Assembly (NCBI GenBank): GCA_002441445.1
Contig: DJWC01000085.1
Coordinates: 53,563 to 117,562, forward strand
Direction of reading: 5' to 3'
Source: Pusillimonas sp. UBA6240
Lineage (GTDB): Bacteria > Pseudomonadota > Gammaproteobacteria > Burkholderiales > Burkholderiaceae_B
DNA length: 64,000 bases
The notes under the pieces were generated by a model. That model saw nothing but the letters and a program-made list of their open reading frames with translations, ran no database searches and was not told the DNA's origin. Shown piece after piece: positions 35,595 through 44,330 of this stretch; position 1 is the first letter of the stretch; each line of letters begins with the position of its first letter. Made by a program: the position numbers and the translations under genes.

Positions 35595-36560
35595 TTATTG
35601 AGCCTGAATGTTTAAGCTAGTGATAAGCTGGTGGTAGTTGGTCAGCTCGGCCCCCATGTATGCTTTAAATGCTGTGGGAGACTTCACCGCGGGCATTGCC
35701 CCGATCTCGATGAAACGCTGTTTGAGCGTGGGGGATTGCATCGCTTTTTCCAGCGCCTGGCTCAGGATATCGACGCGGTCTTTAGGGGTATTGGCGGGCG
35801 CGAGCATGCCCCACCAGGTGACGAAGCTGAAATCTTTCACGCCTGCTTCCGATAGGGTGGGAATGGCTGCCAATGCGTCGATCGGAAAGCGCTCCCGTCC
35901 CGTAACCGCCAGAGCGCGGGTTTTTCCGGAGCGGATGAGGGGTAGCGCGGCCGGAATGCTATCGATAAGAAAGTCTATTTCCGCACTAGCCAGTGCGATT
36001 TCCGCCGCGGCGCTGCCTTTGTAGGGGATATGAAGCAGCTTCATGCCGGTCGCCGCGGCGAATTTTTCAGCGACCAAATGAGTAGGCTGCCCCAGGCCGG
36101 CCGACCCGAATGTAAGTTCTTTGCCTGACTTGCCCGCGGCAATGAGGTCGGCTGGGCTTTTATAACTGCTTTGGGCGTTCACCACGAGCACGCTCGGCCC
36201 ACTGGCCAGTTGAGCGATAGGTTCGAAGTCTTTTACCGGATCGAACGGAAGTTTCTTGAATAGGGATGGGTTTATTACATGGCCACTGGATGTGAACAGC
36301 AATGTATAACCATCGGGCTTGCTATTAGCCACATGGCTCGTACCGATGTTGCCCGAAGCGCCAGGCTTGTTGTCGATGACGACAGACACGCCAAAGCCAG
36401 CGCTGAGCTCCTGGCCGATTAACCGAGCCATGATATCAGTGCCTCCGCCGGGACTATATGGCACGACGATGGTTATCGCTGCGGTGGGAAAGCTCCGCGC
36501 ATCGGCAGCGCCGCCGGCCATCGTTGCGAAGGATAAGAGCAGGGCGTGGGTCAATCGCAT
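35595..36560 (-). CDS. Bug-family substrate-binding protein
   Basis: A 321-residue Bug/TctC receptor with a signal peptide (MRLTHALLLSFATMAGGAADA) and mature segments VPYSPGGGTDIMARLIGQEL, NKPGASGNIGTSHVANSKPD and FGSAGLGQPTHLVAEKFA. The ATG at 36560 has a GGGAG site six bases upstream; the ATG at 36578 has none. It is the first gene of a minus-strand operon with hyuA and hyuB. The 285 bases upstream (36561-36845) hold its promoter; I see there only a weak inverted repeat, CCGAG-GAACAAG-CTCGG, around 36616. Confidence 0.92.
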   Translation of the reverse strand: MRLTHALLLSFATMAGGAADARSFPTAAITIVVPYSPGGGTDIMARLIGQELSAGFGVSVVIDNKPGASGNIGTSHVANSKPDGYTLLFTSSGHVINPSLFKKLPFDPVKDFEPIAQLASGPSVLVVNAQSSYKSPADLIAAGKSGKELTFGSAGLGQPTHLVAEKFAAATGMKLLHIPYKGSAAAEIALASAEIDFLIDSIPAALPLIRSGKTRALAVTGRERFPIDALAAIPTLSEAGVKDFSFVTWWGMLAPANTPKDRVDILSQALEKAMQSPTLKQRFIEIGAMPAVKSPTAFKAYMGAELTNYHQLITSLNIQAQ

Positions 36561-36845
36561 TGGATACTCCCGGGTCATGAATCTCTTGGTTGATGGATGT
36601 TAAGAGGCATGATTCCGAGGAACAAGCTCGGTAGGGTGTTAATGCGTTATTCCAGTTTGGGATAATCGGTGCGCGCGGATGGCTGGGCGCAGCCTGAACA
36701 GTCGGGCCGAAGGCACCCTTGCCTTGTATCGAGGGTTTTCCTTGAACGACAAGAGTCGCTGCGCACTGCGCAGACAGTCACGGCTTCTTCGTCGGGCGCC
36801 GCCCTGTATGGAATGGGCGCGCCTGTCGCGGCGCCCGGTTGCGGC

Positions 36846-37361
36846 TCAGTTGCTGATCGTCGCCAGCGTTTCGAAGCGGTCCAGGTAGCCGCTGCCGGGG
36901 GTGATGGCGGACCAGTCCGTTAGCGGGAAATCGATGACTGCCAGCCCGGCGGTGGGGAATTCTTTTTGTAGCCTGGCGAGGGCTTGCGGGCGCCCGCGGC
37001 CGGCGAGATGGCCGGCGAGCTGCTCGAAGCCGGGGTTGTGGCCGACCAGCAAGATGACGGCTTTATCGGCATCGGTTTCCTGGATGACTTTCAGGATGTC
37101 GCCGGCGGCGGCTTCGTAAATGCGGCGCTCGTCCTGCTTGGGAATGGTGGCGTTGAAGGCGGGGGCGGCCAGCCGCCACGTGTCTTGCGCGCGCCTCGCA
37201 GTGGAGACGATGGCCAGCTCGGGCGCCAGGCGGTGTTCGGCCATGTATCTGCCCATGGCTTCGCTTTGCCTGATTCCCCGCGGAGCGAGCGGCCGTTCGT
37301 GGTCGGCGACGCCTTCGGGGCGATCTGATTTGGCATGGCGTAGCAGCAAGAGGCGTAGCAT
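36846..37361 (-). CDS. sixA: SixA-type phosphohistidine phosphatase (histidine phosphatase family)
   Basis: A 171-residue histidine-phosphatase-superfamily protein. The catalytic RHG-type motif is LLLLRHAKSDRPEG at the N-terminus, with ERPLAPRGIRQSEAMG, STARRAQDTW and the second histidine in LLVGHNPGFEQLA, all matching SixA, which removes phosphate from histidine phosphotransfer domains. The start ATG follows AAGGAAAC; a much longer frame running to 38054 lies inside the MFS gene and is rejected. It is 50 bases downstream of the MFS gene on the same strand. Confidence 0.9.
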   Translation of the reverse strand: MLRLLLLRHAKSDRPEGVADHERPLAPRGIRQSEAMGRYMAEHRLAPELAIVSTARRAQDTWRLAAPAFNATIPKQDERRIYEAAAGDILKVIQETDADKAVILLVGHNPGFEQLAGHLAGRGRPQALARLQKEFPTAGLAVIDFPLTDWSAITPGSGYLDRFETLATISN

Positions 37362-37411
37362 GGATGTTTCCTTTTCGAGGGCGAGCCAGGCAACACAGTG
37401 TTGCGACGCAT

Positions 37412-38497
37412 TCATTCTAGCCTGAAGACCAGCCTGCGCATGGCGTACAGCCCCAGCAAAGGGCCGGGCAGCAGCAGCCAGGACACCTGGGCTCCCATGG
37501 CCGCGTACAGGCTGGTGGCAAGATAAATGGCCGCCAAGGTCAACGAGAACCCTATGCAGTTTTGTATGGCCAGGGCGCTGCCCACCGAATCCTGCGGGCA
37601 GGCCTGGGCCGACAGCGATGAGAACTGCGGCGAATCGGCCACCACCGCGACGCCCCATATCATCAGCGCGAAGATGGCCGGCATGGCGGGGCCATCCACG
37701 AGCAAGGGGAATAGTGCGCACATCGTTCCGGAAGCGGCCAGGGCGGTAAACGCGACGCGCGCGCTGCCGACATGGGCGACCAGCAAGCCGCCCACTATGC
37801 AGCCCAAGGCGCCGGCCGCGATGATCAGGAAACTGTAGCCGGACACGGCCGCGGGGGAGGCCGCACCGCCCAGGACGCTGTACAGCAATAGCGGGGCGAT
37901 GGTCCAGAAGGCATAGAGTTCCCACATATGGCCGAAGTAGCCGAAGGCCGCGGCGCGGAAATCGGGCGCCTTGAAAGCGGCCAGCGCGTTGCGCCAGTCG
38001 AAGGCGGGGCGAGGGCCCTTGCCCGTGTTCAGATGAGGTCCGTCCGCCAGCCAATATACGGCGACGCCGCCGACCAGGGTCAGGGCCGATGAAGCGAGAA
38101 TAATGGACTGCCAGGGCCAGCTCGCACCCATGGCGCGCAAGCCATGCGGTAGCGCCGTGCCCAAGGTCAGCATGCCGACGAGCAGGGCGAGGGCGAGCCC
38201 GCTGTTGTGGCGCGTCCAGGACAGGATGAGCTTCATGCCTATGGGGTAGATGCCGGCCAGTGCGACGCCGGTCAGGAAACGGAACGCCATGGCGCCGGCC
38301 AGCCCTTGCGCCAGCAGGGCGAAGCCCGCGTTGGCGGCCGCTCCGGCCAGGCTTGCGACGAAGAAGATCCTGCTGGCGGGATAGCTGTCCGCCAGGCGAG
38401 TGGCGGACAGGCCCAGCGTGCCGGCGATGAAGCCCAGCTGCGTGGCATTGGTCAGCCAGCCGATATCGCCGGGCTCCAAACGCCAGACGGCGCGCAA
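37412..38497 (-). CDS. MFS transporter; the first membrane helix lies upstream of the first usable start codon
   Basis: The frame from a TTG at 38497 codes 361 residues of a major facilitator family transporter with many membrane helices ([20 protein letters not shown] with the A-loop, then [20 protein letters not shown]). Reading the same frame upstream gives a perfect first helix: [19 protein letters not shown] and [14 protein letters not shown]. That frame has no ATG, GTG or TTG until a six-A run (T6 on the plus strand, 38644-38649). An ATG at 38661 would join the frame if the run were seven bases. The gene probably starts at 38661 and is either shifted by one base here or uses a rare start. 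Substrate unknown. Confidence 0.8.
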   Translation of the reverse strand: MRAVWRLEPGDIGWLTNATQLGFIAGTLGLSATRLADSYPASRIFFVASLAGAAANAGFALLAQGLAGAMAFRFLTGVALAGIYPIGMKLILSWTRHNSGLALALLVGMLTLGTALPHGLRAMGASWPWQSIILASSALTLVGGVAVYWLADGPHLNTGKGPRPAFDWRNALAAFKAPDFRAAAFGYFGHMWELYAFWTIAPLLLYSVLGGAASPAAVSGYSFLIIAAGALGCIVGGLLVAHVGSARVAFTALAASGTMCALFPLLVDGPAMPAIFALMIWGVAVVADSPQFSSLSAQACPQDSVGSALAIQNCIGFSLTLAAIYLATSLYAAMGAQVSWLLLPGPLLGLYAMRRLVFRLE

Positions 38498-38704
38498 GGA
38501 TTCGGTGATGCCGTTGGCGCTGAACCAGAGCGAAGTGCAGAACAGCTCTGCAACGATGATGATCAGAACCGGGGCGTCCAGGCGCAGGCGGCCTGGCGGC
38601 GATATGTGTGTTGCGATGACTCGTCCCCTGAAGTTCAGCGTCCTTTTTTGTAGTATGCCATCACTCCGGCGATGAAGGGCGGCGGGATGGCGAGATGCCG
38701 GGCG

Positions 38705-39040
38705 TCAAGCTTCGGCGCCCAGGGCATCCATGACGCGGGCCGAATACACCAGTGCCGCGCCGGCATTCAAAGCCACGGCGACGCCCAGGGCTTCCGAGAT
38801 TTCTTCCCTACCGGCGCCCGCCGCCAATGCCCTCTTGGAATGCACGGCGATGCAGCCGTCGCAGCGGGTCGTGACGGCCACCGCAATGGCGATCAGTTCG
38901 CGGGTCTTGGGGTCCAGCCTGTTGGTCTTCCCGCCGGCGGCCGACAGAGTGCCATAGCCTTTGACGGTATCGGGGCTGAGTTCGGACAGTTCGCCGATGC
39001 GACTCATCAATTCAGAGTGGTATTCGTTCCAGTTCAACAT
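38705..39040 (-). CDS. Carboxymuconolactone decarboxylase family protein (AhpD-like)
   Basis: A 111-residue small helical protein of the carboxymuconolactone decarboxylase/AhpD family. The redox motif TTRCDGCIAVHSKRAL (C-x-x-C with the following histidine) is typical of AhpD-like peroxidase-linked members, not of the true decarboxylase. The ATG at 39040 is preceded by AAAAAGG at the right spacing; the ATG at 39046 and the longer frame to 39241 are less likely. It lies 88 bases after an enoyl-CoA hydratase gene on the same strand. Confidence 0.88.
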   Translation of the reverse strand: MLNWNEYHSELMSRIGELSELSPDTVKGYGTLSAAGGKTNRLDPKTRELIAIAVAVTTRCDGCIAVHSKRALAAGAGREEISEALGVAVALNAGAALVYSARVMDALGAEA

Positions 39041-39128
39041 GAGCATGCCTTTTTCTAAGGTGTGGAGAAAATGAAAGCAGGGTGTGTGTGCGGCTTGGCC
39101 GCCCGCGGCGCCGCGATGAGCATCGTTT

Positions 39129-39911
39129 TTATTGCCCGGTATAGACCGGCGTGCGCTTCTCGGCGAACGCCGAATAGCCTTCCTGGGCGTCGCGGGTTCG
39201 CACCAGGCTGATGAACGTGTCGAGCTCGAGCTGGTGCCCATTCTGCGGATCCATGATGCCCGCGCGGACCAGCCGTTTGATGGCCTTGATGGCCAGCGGG
39301 CCCCGCGATGCGATTTTCGCCGCCAGCGCCAGCGCCGAGTCCTTGAGCTCGGCCTGGTCCACGATGCGGTTGACCAGGCCCGTCCGGAGAGCCGTCTCGG
39401 CGTCTATGGGGTCGCCGGTCAGCAGCATTTCCATGGCCATGCTCAGGGGGATGGCGCGCGGCAGGCGCTGGGTCCCCCCCGCGCCCGGCGCAATGGCCCA
39501 CAAGGCTTCGGCCAGGCTGAATGTGGCGTTGGGGGAACATATGCGGATATCGCAGGCCAGCGCCATTTCAAGGCCGCCGGCCAGGCAGTGGCCGTTCACG
39601 GCGGCGATGACGGGTTTTTCCAGGATGCGTCCGCGCGCCAAGCCGCCGCCGAAAGCCCAATCGAGATTTTTTTCACCCGCGAGAATCTTGTTGCGAAAGC
39701 CGGGCAGCATGGTCTTCAGATCGGCGCCCGCCGAAAAGGCTTTCGTTCCCGAACCGGTCAGCACCGCGGCCAGCAGATCGTCGCGGTCTTCGAACATCTG
39801 CCAGGCGCCGGACAGCTCTTGATCGGTTGAAGGATCGAGGGAGTTCATGGCTTGCGGCCGGTCTATGGTCACCAGCAGGACTTTATCGATGACTTCGGTC
39901 AGTATGCTCAC
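39129..39911 (-). CDS. Enoyl-CoA hydratase/isomerase family protein
   Basis: A 260-residue crotonase. The oxyanion-hole segments FSAGADLKTMLPG and AAVNGHCLAGGLEMALACDIRI and the acidic catalytic region FSLAEALWAIAPGAGGTQRLPR (glutamates) are present. It would hydrate or isomerise an enoyl-CoA. Translation starts at a GTG (39911) with a GGGAGATTACC site; no suitable ATG is near. It follows the acyl-CoA ligase at 39966 by 54 bases and belongs to the same catabolic set. Confidence 0.92.
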   Translation of the reverse strand: MSILTEVIDKVLLVTIDRPQAMNSLDPSTDQELSGAWQMFEDRDDLLAAVLTGSGTKAFSAGADLKTMLPGFRNKILAGEKNLDWAFGGGLARGRILEKPVIAAVNGHCLAGGLEMALACDIRICSPNATFSLAEALWAIAPGAGGTQRLPRAIPLSMAMEMLLTGDPIDAETALRTGLVNRIVDQAELKDSALALAAKIASRGPLAIKAIKRLVRAGIMDPQNGHQLELDTFISLVRTRDAQEGYSAFAEKRTPVYTGQ

Positions 39912-39965
39912 GGTAATCTCCCGACATGTTGAGGATGAGCGTCTTTATGCGTGGCGCCAAGGCCT

Positions 39966-41567
39966 TCACGCGGTGGTTCGCAGCGGCGCCTTGAATGCGT
40001 CGCCGAGCTGTTGCTTCAGTAAAACCTTATCCACCTTGCCTACGGGCAACAGGGGAAGTTCCGGACGGATCTCGATATGCTTGGGCCGCTTGTAATCGGA
40101 CAGGCAAGCGCGGCACCATTCCTTGAGAAGCTCCACGTCCTGCTCGGCGCCGGCTTTGAGGCTGACGATCGCATACCCCACCTCGCCGAACAGCGGGTGG
40201 GGAACGCCGATGACGGCGGCTTGCAGTACGGAGGGGTGGGCTTCCAGCGCCAGCTCTATTTCCCGCGGATAGACATTGAATCCACCCGACTTGAACATAT
40301 CCGTGTTGCGGCCGACAAAGCGCAGATTGCCGCCGGCCATGACTTCGGCCAGATCGCCGGTCTTGAACCAGCCGTCGCTCGTAAAAGCGGCCTTGGTGGC
40401 TTCGGGCCGGTTGATATAGCCTTTGGTGCACGACTCCGCGCGGACCTGTATTTCGCCGATCTCGCCTTCATGGCATGAGTCGCCGTTCGGCCCCATTACC
40501 CGGACTTCGCCCTCGGGCATGGAGCGCCCTATCGTTACGGCCAGCACATCCAGGCTGGTGCCCGGGGCCGCATAGGTGACCGATCCGCAGGTTTCCGTCA
40601 TGCCGTAGGACGTTCCGATCTTGCCCGGCATGGTGTCCAGTATCCTGAGCAGCTCCATGGGCATTTGCGCGCCCGAGAAAATATGCCACTGTATGGACGC
40701 GAACTTCGCGGGATCGAAGCGAGGGGACTCGAGCACCATTTTGTACATGGTGGGGAAAAATTCCAGCACATTGATGCCATGTTCCTGGACCAGGTCCGGC
40801 ACGTCGTCCGCCTCGAATTTCTCGCGGAAATGGATGGCGCCCCTTCCGACGATGCCATAGGAGGATACCCAGTGCATGCTGCCGATGTGATTCATGGGGT
40901 AGGGGTTGTACAGGCGCGGGTAGTCCGACACCGGCCATTGCACTAGTTGATTGAGGCTGCGGCGCACCATGGCGCCGTTGCTCAGCATCGCCCCCTTGGG
41001 CTTGCCGGTCGACCCGGATGTGTACACCAGCATGGCCGGGTAGTCGGCGCGCGGGCCAGGGGCGAGAATGTCTTCGTAGCGCTCGCCTCTCACCCGTACG
41101 GAGAATAGCGCTTTTTGCAGCGGCTCCGCCGCCGAGGCGTCGTCATCCAGGCAGAACATGGCTTCCAGGTACGCGCAGTCCTGCTTCAATGCGCTTGCGA
41201 ATTCCAGGTAATCCCTGTCCCGGAAGCTGGCGATGAAGAACAGGAACCGGGGCTGGGCGTCGTCCATCACATACCTGATTTCGGGCAAGGTATAGCGTGG
41301 GTTGAGGCCCAGCCAGACGGCGCCAATGGCATTCATGGCAAGGAACAGCAGATAGGAGTCCGCCCTGGGCGTCGTCAGGACGGCGATGCGATCGCCTGGC
41401 TGTACCCCCAGGTCGAGCAGGAAGCTGGCGAGCAGGCGCACACGCTCGGCCAGTTCGCCGTAGGTGTATTGCGTGTGCTCGGAAGCGAGCGCAAGCCGGC
41501 CGGGATGGTTTTGCGCCGTGTCGCCGGCGAACTCGGCAAGGCTGGCAAAAGCATGAACGGCTGTCAT
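39966..41567 (-). CDS. AMP-forming acyl-CoA synthetase
   Basis: A 533-residue ANL-family ligase. The phosphate loop is VYTSGSTGKPKGAMLSN, the adenylate segment is GTSYGMTETCGSVTY, the core ends WFKTGDLAEVMAGGNLRFVG, and the C-domain has MFKSGGFNVYPREIE with the catalytic lysine in PVGKVDKVLL. The open frame runs on to 42167 inside the neighbouring gene, but the ATG at 41567 (MTAVHAFASLAEF) with an AAGGGAAA site overlaps the upstream stop by four bases and is the natural start. With two crotonases and an aldehyde dehydrogenase nearby it resembles a hydroxycinnamate-type side-chain pathway, although that is inference. Confidence 0.93.
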   Translation of the reverse strand: MTAVHAFASLAEFAGDTAQNHPGRLALASEHTQYTYGELAERVRLLASFLLDLGVQPGDRIAVLTTPRADSYLLFLAMNAIGAVWLGLNPRYTLPEIRYVMDDAQPRFLFFIASFRDRDYLEFASALKQDCAYLEAMFCLDDDASAAEPLQKALFSVRVRGERYEDILAPGPRADYPAMLVYTSGSTGKPKGAMLSNGAMVRRSLNQLVQWPVSDYPRLYNPYPMNHIGSMHWVSSYGIVGRGAIHFREKFEADDVPDLVQEHGINVLEFFPTMYKMVLESPRFDPAKFASIQWHIFSGAQMPMELLRILDTMPGKIGTSYGMTETCGSVTYAAPGTSLDVLAVTIGRSMPEGEVRVMGPNGDSCHEGEIGEIQVRAESCTKGYINRPEATKAAFTSDGWFKTGDLAEVMAGGNLRFVGRNTDMFKSGGFNVYPREIELALEAHPSVLQAAVIGVPHPLFGEVGYAIVSLKAGAEQDVELLKEWCRACLSDYKRPKHIEIRPELPLLPVGKVDKVLLKQQLGDAFKAPLRTTA

Positions 41568-42328
41568 GGGTTTCCCTTGTGTCCGGTTTTTTCCCGGCTC
41601 CAGTCGTTGAAGCAAAGCAGGACTTGCTCCATGTCGCCATGGCTGGAGATTTGCGTCAGCGCGCCGGCGACGGCATTGATGGCCCGCTTGCTGACCGCGA
41701 GCGCCATGCTGGGCATGGCATCGAGGGCTTGCGCGAGTTCCATGGCCTTGGCTTCCGTCGAGCCATCGTCCACGACTTCGTCCACCAGGCCCCAGTCCAA
41801 CGCTTGCGGCGCCTGTATGCGTTGCGCGAGCAGGATCATGCGCCGCGCGCGGGCGGGACCGACCAGGCTGATGAGCCGCGGCACTGTATTCCAGCCGTAG
41901 TTGGCGCCGATTTGCACTTCCGGCACCCAGAGAAAGGCGCTGCGGCCGGCGACGCGGAAATCGCAGGCCAGGGCCAGCCCAAGCCCGCCGCCGATGGCAT
42001 AGCGTTCGACGGCGGCGACGGTAAGCTGCGGCAGCTGTTCCCATGCCAGGGCGGTATTGGCGCCCAGCAGGGCATAGTGGCGCTTGTCCGCCAGGGTCAG
42101 CGCCGGATCGAACTGCAAGGGGTCGTTCAAATCGGCCCCGGCGGAAAAGCATTTCGGCGTTCCGCACAGCAGGACCACCTTCACGTCGCGACGCTTGCCC
42201 AGTTCGTGCGCGGCTTCGTTCAGTTGTTCTATGAGCGCCACGTTCAGGGCGTTGCGCTTGTCTTCGCGGTTCATGCGCACGCGGGCGATCGTGCCTTCAT
42301 ACTCGATGTTTACTAGTGGGCTGGACAT
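41564..42328 (-). CDS. Enoyl-CoA hydratase/isomerase family protein
   Basis: A 254-residue crotonase with FSAGADLNDPLQFD, AAVERYAIGGGLGLALACDF and WVPEVQIGANYGWNTVPRL. The second motif has ERYAIGGG where most hydratases have NGxAxGGG, and the catalytic glutamate is visible in VPEVQIG. The stop overlaps the CoA ligase start by four bases, so they are translationally coupled and probably act in sequence. The ATG at 42328 follows CGGAGCACTC. It lies 48 bases after the TRAP large permease gene. Confidence 0.92.
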   Translation of the reverse strand: MSSPLVNIEYEGTIARVRMNREDKRNALNVALIEQLNEAAHELGKRRDVKVVLLCGTPKCFSAGADLNDPLQFDPALTLADKRHYALLGANTALAWEQLPQLTVAAVERYAIGGGLGLALACDFRVAGRSAFLWVPEVQIGANYGWNTVPRLISLVGPARARRMILLAQRIQAPQALDWGLVDEVVDDGSTEAKAMELAQALDAMPSMALAVSKRAINAVAGALTQISSHGDMEQVLLCFNDWSREKTGHKGNP

Positions 42329-42376
42329 GAGTGCTCCGAAAAAAGTTCAGATGAAGTGGCGTGGTCTACTTGCGCG

Positions 42377-43663
42377 TCAGCCCATGAGATTGGGCAGCCA
42401 CATGATGATGCCGGGAAACACGCAAAGCAGCGCGATGACCAGCAGGTGCGCATAGAAGTGGGGCGCCACCCCGCGGAATACATCGACGACGGCGATATTG
42501 GTGTACTTGGACACCACGAACACATTCAGGCCGACTGGCGGCGTGATCATGCCGACTTCCGCGGTAACGATGACGACGATGCCGAACCAGATGGGGTCGT
42601 AGCCCAGCGCCATCACGATGGGCAGCACCACGGGCACCGTGAGAATCAGCGTGGAAATCAAGTCCAGCAGACAGCCCAGCGCCAGGTAGATCACAATGAT
42701 GCTCAGCAATATCATCCAGGACGGCCAGCCCGAATCGCCCACCATCTGGATCAGGGATTGCGTGGTCTGGGTGAGCGTCAGGAAGTAGCTGAAGATCTGG
42801 GCGCAGATCAGCACGAGCGCGATCATTGCCGTGGTGCGGGCCGTGGATACGGCCGCCTGGTAGAAATTGCGCCAGGTGAGCCGCCGCAGGACCATGGCGT
42901 ACACCATGGAGCTGAACGCCCCCAACACCGAGGCTTCGACCGGGGTCGCCAGGCCGATGTAGATGGAGCCCGTAACGAAACCGAAGATCAGTGAAAAAGG
43001 GCCGATGACTTTCAGCGATGCGACTTTTTCGGGCCAGGTGTATTTTTGGCGATGGGGCGCTAGCGCAGGTTCCCTATGCACTAGAAAAATCACCGTCAAG
43101 GCAATGGCGGCGGTGACCACCAGGCCCGGAATGACACCGGCGATAAGCAGCTTGGCGATGCTGGCGCCGCTCAGCAGCCCATAGAAGACGATGGCGATGC
43201 TGGGCGGGATCAGCATGGCCAGGGTGCCGGATATGGCGACGACCCCGCTGGCGAACTTGCGCTCGTAGCCCTGCTGCATCATGGCCGGGATGCTGGTCGA
43301 CGAGAGTGTGGCGGCCGATGCGGTGCTGGACCCCGAGATCGCGCCGAAGGCCGCCCCGGTTATCGCGGTGGCGATGGCCAGCCCGCCTTTGATTCGGCCC
43401 AGCCAGACCGCGGCGGCGCTGAAAAGATTGTCGGCGATGCCGCTGATGGTCAGCAATTGCGCCATCAGGATGAACATGGGAATGGTGATGAACTCGAAGC
43501 TGTCCAGGGCCGAGAGCGGAGCCGATTCCAGTATGCCGTACAGCAGGGTCGGCCCGCCGACCATCAGCAGCCCCGCGGCCCCTGCAATGGCCAGCGTGAA
43601 TGCGACGGGTATGCCCAGGGCGAGCAGAACAAATAGCAGCGCTAGTGTGATGGCGACAGTCAT
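42377..43663 (-). CDS. dctM: TRAP transporter large permease (DctM)
   Basis: A 428-residue membrane protein with about a dozen helices, of the DctM family. It begins MTVAITLALLFVLLALGIPV and contains SGSSTASAATLSSTSIPAMM, LIPPSIAIVFYGLLSG and the C-terminal TPPVGLNVFVVSKYT, which are family hallmarks. It is the ion-driven translocation subunit, working with DctQ upstream (gap eight bases) and the DctP receptor. The ATG at 43663 has an AGGGG site; the longer frame to 43795 runs back into dctQ and is rejected. Confidence 0.95.
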   Translation of the reverse strand: MTVAITLALLFVLLALGIPVAFTLAIAGAAGLLMVGGPTLLYGILESAPLSALDSFEFITIPMFILMAQLLTISGIADNLFSAAAVWLGRIKGGLAIATAITGAAFGAISGSSTASAATLSSTSIPAMMQQGYERKFASGVVAISGTLAMLIPPSIAIVFYGLLSGASIAKLLIAGVIPGLVVTAAIALTVIFLVHREPALAPHRQKYTWPEKVASLKVIGPFSLIFGFVTGSIYIGLATPVEASVLGAFSSMVYAMVLRRLTWRNFYQAAVSTARTTAMIALVLICAQIFSYFLTLTQTTQSLIQMVGDSGWPSWMILLSIIVIYLALGCLLDLISTLILTVPVVLPIVMALGYDPIWFGIVVIVTAEVGMITPPVGLNVFVVSKYTNIAVVDVFRGVAPHFYAHLLVIALLCVFPGIIMWLPNLMG

Positions 43664-43671
43664 GGTAGCCC

Positions 43672-44202
43672 CTATTCGGCCAGGCCGCCGGACACCGGGC
43701 GTTCGGAGACGCCGGCTATATGTTGAAGGGAACGGAACAGTATCGACAGCGACAGGAAAGAAAAGCCGACAGCCGCAATGGCCTGCGCCGGCCACACCTT
43801 CCAGTTGATGGCGCCGAAGGTGATTTCATTGACTTCATAGGCATGGATGGTCTTGCCCACATACAGCGCCGCGATGACGGCGAAGATCGCGCAGGCCGCC
43901 AGGCCCCCCAGCAGCGAGAAGAGGCGCCACTGGCGCAAGGGCAGGCGGCGGGAAAGCAGGTCGATATCGATGTTCTCGTTCTTGCGGAAGACGTCGGACA
44001 GTACCAGCAGAACGCTGGCCGGGAACAAATACATCGAAGTCAGATCGAAGGCGAAGGTAAAAGGGCTGTTGAAGGCATAGCGCATGGCGACGTCGGCGGT
44101 GGTCAACAAGCCTATGGCGCACAGGCACAGCACGGCGAAGAACATCAGCGTTGCATCGATGGCATTCAGGCATGCGTCGATGCGGTCTAGAATCTTGTGC
44201 AT
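43672..44202 (-). CDS. dctQ: TRAP transporter small permease (DctQ)
   Basis: A 176-residue membrane protein with four helices (residues 15-40, 55-75, 95-115 and 135-160 approximately). The segment TADVAMRYAFNSPFTFAFDL is typical of DctQ, and the charged loop RKNENIDIDLLSRRLP follows. It links with DctM. The ATG at 44202 has a GAGTGAAC site. It is separated from the receptor gene dctP by 128 bases that hold two strong hairpins. Confidence 0.92.
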   Translation of the reverse strand: MHKILDRIDACLNAIDATLMFFAVLCLCAIGLLTTADVAMRYAFNSPFTFAFDLTSMYLFPASVLLVLSDVFRKNENIDIDLLSRRLPLRQWRLFSLLGGLAACAIFAVIAALYVGKTIHAYEVNEITFGAINWKVWPAQAIAAVGFSFLSLSILFRSLQHIAGVSERPVSGGLAE

Positions 44203-44248
44203 AGGGTTCACTCGAGAACTGAAGGTGGCGGCGCGCCGCGGCCAGCCT

Positions 44249-44322
44249 CTTGCCTGTGCGGTGCATAGCGGCGCAGGCAAGGCTCTGCGGCGGAGAGGCC
44301 CGGGCCGGCCATGCGCCCGGGC
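44249..44322 (-). promoter_or_regulatory. Two intercistronic hairpins between dctP and dctQ
   Basis: Just after the dctP stop (minus strand) lie two inverted repeats: GCCCGGGC arms at 44298-44305 and 44315-44322, and CTTGCCTGTGC / GCGCAGGCAAG at 44249-44259 and 44271-44281 (one G-U pair). Neither is followed by a T-run, so they are more likely RNA stability or attenuation elements, which would raise receptor expression over permease expression, than full terminators. Function is inferred from position. Confidence 0.55.
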
Positions 44323-44330
44323 GCTGCCAT

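Noticed and set aside
36815..36836. GGGCGC/GCGCCC inverted repeat downstream of sixA
   Set aside because: Six-base arms without a T-run are expected by chance at this GC content.
36846..38054. A 402-residue extended SixA protein
   Set aside because: The extra 231 N-terminal residues are an antisense-like reading of the MFS gene, low in plausible protein character; the ATG at 37361 has a good ribosome site.
39966..42167. A 733-residue frame suggesting a crotonase-ligase fusion
   Set aside because: Only the part from 41567 codes the ligase; the rest is an out-of-frame reading of the crotonase gene, and a proper start with a ribosome site is present at 41567.
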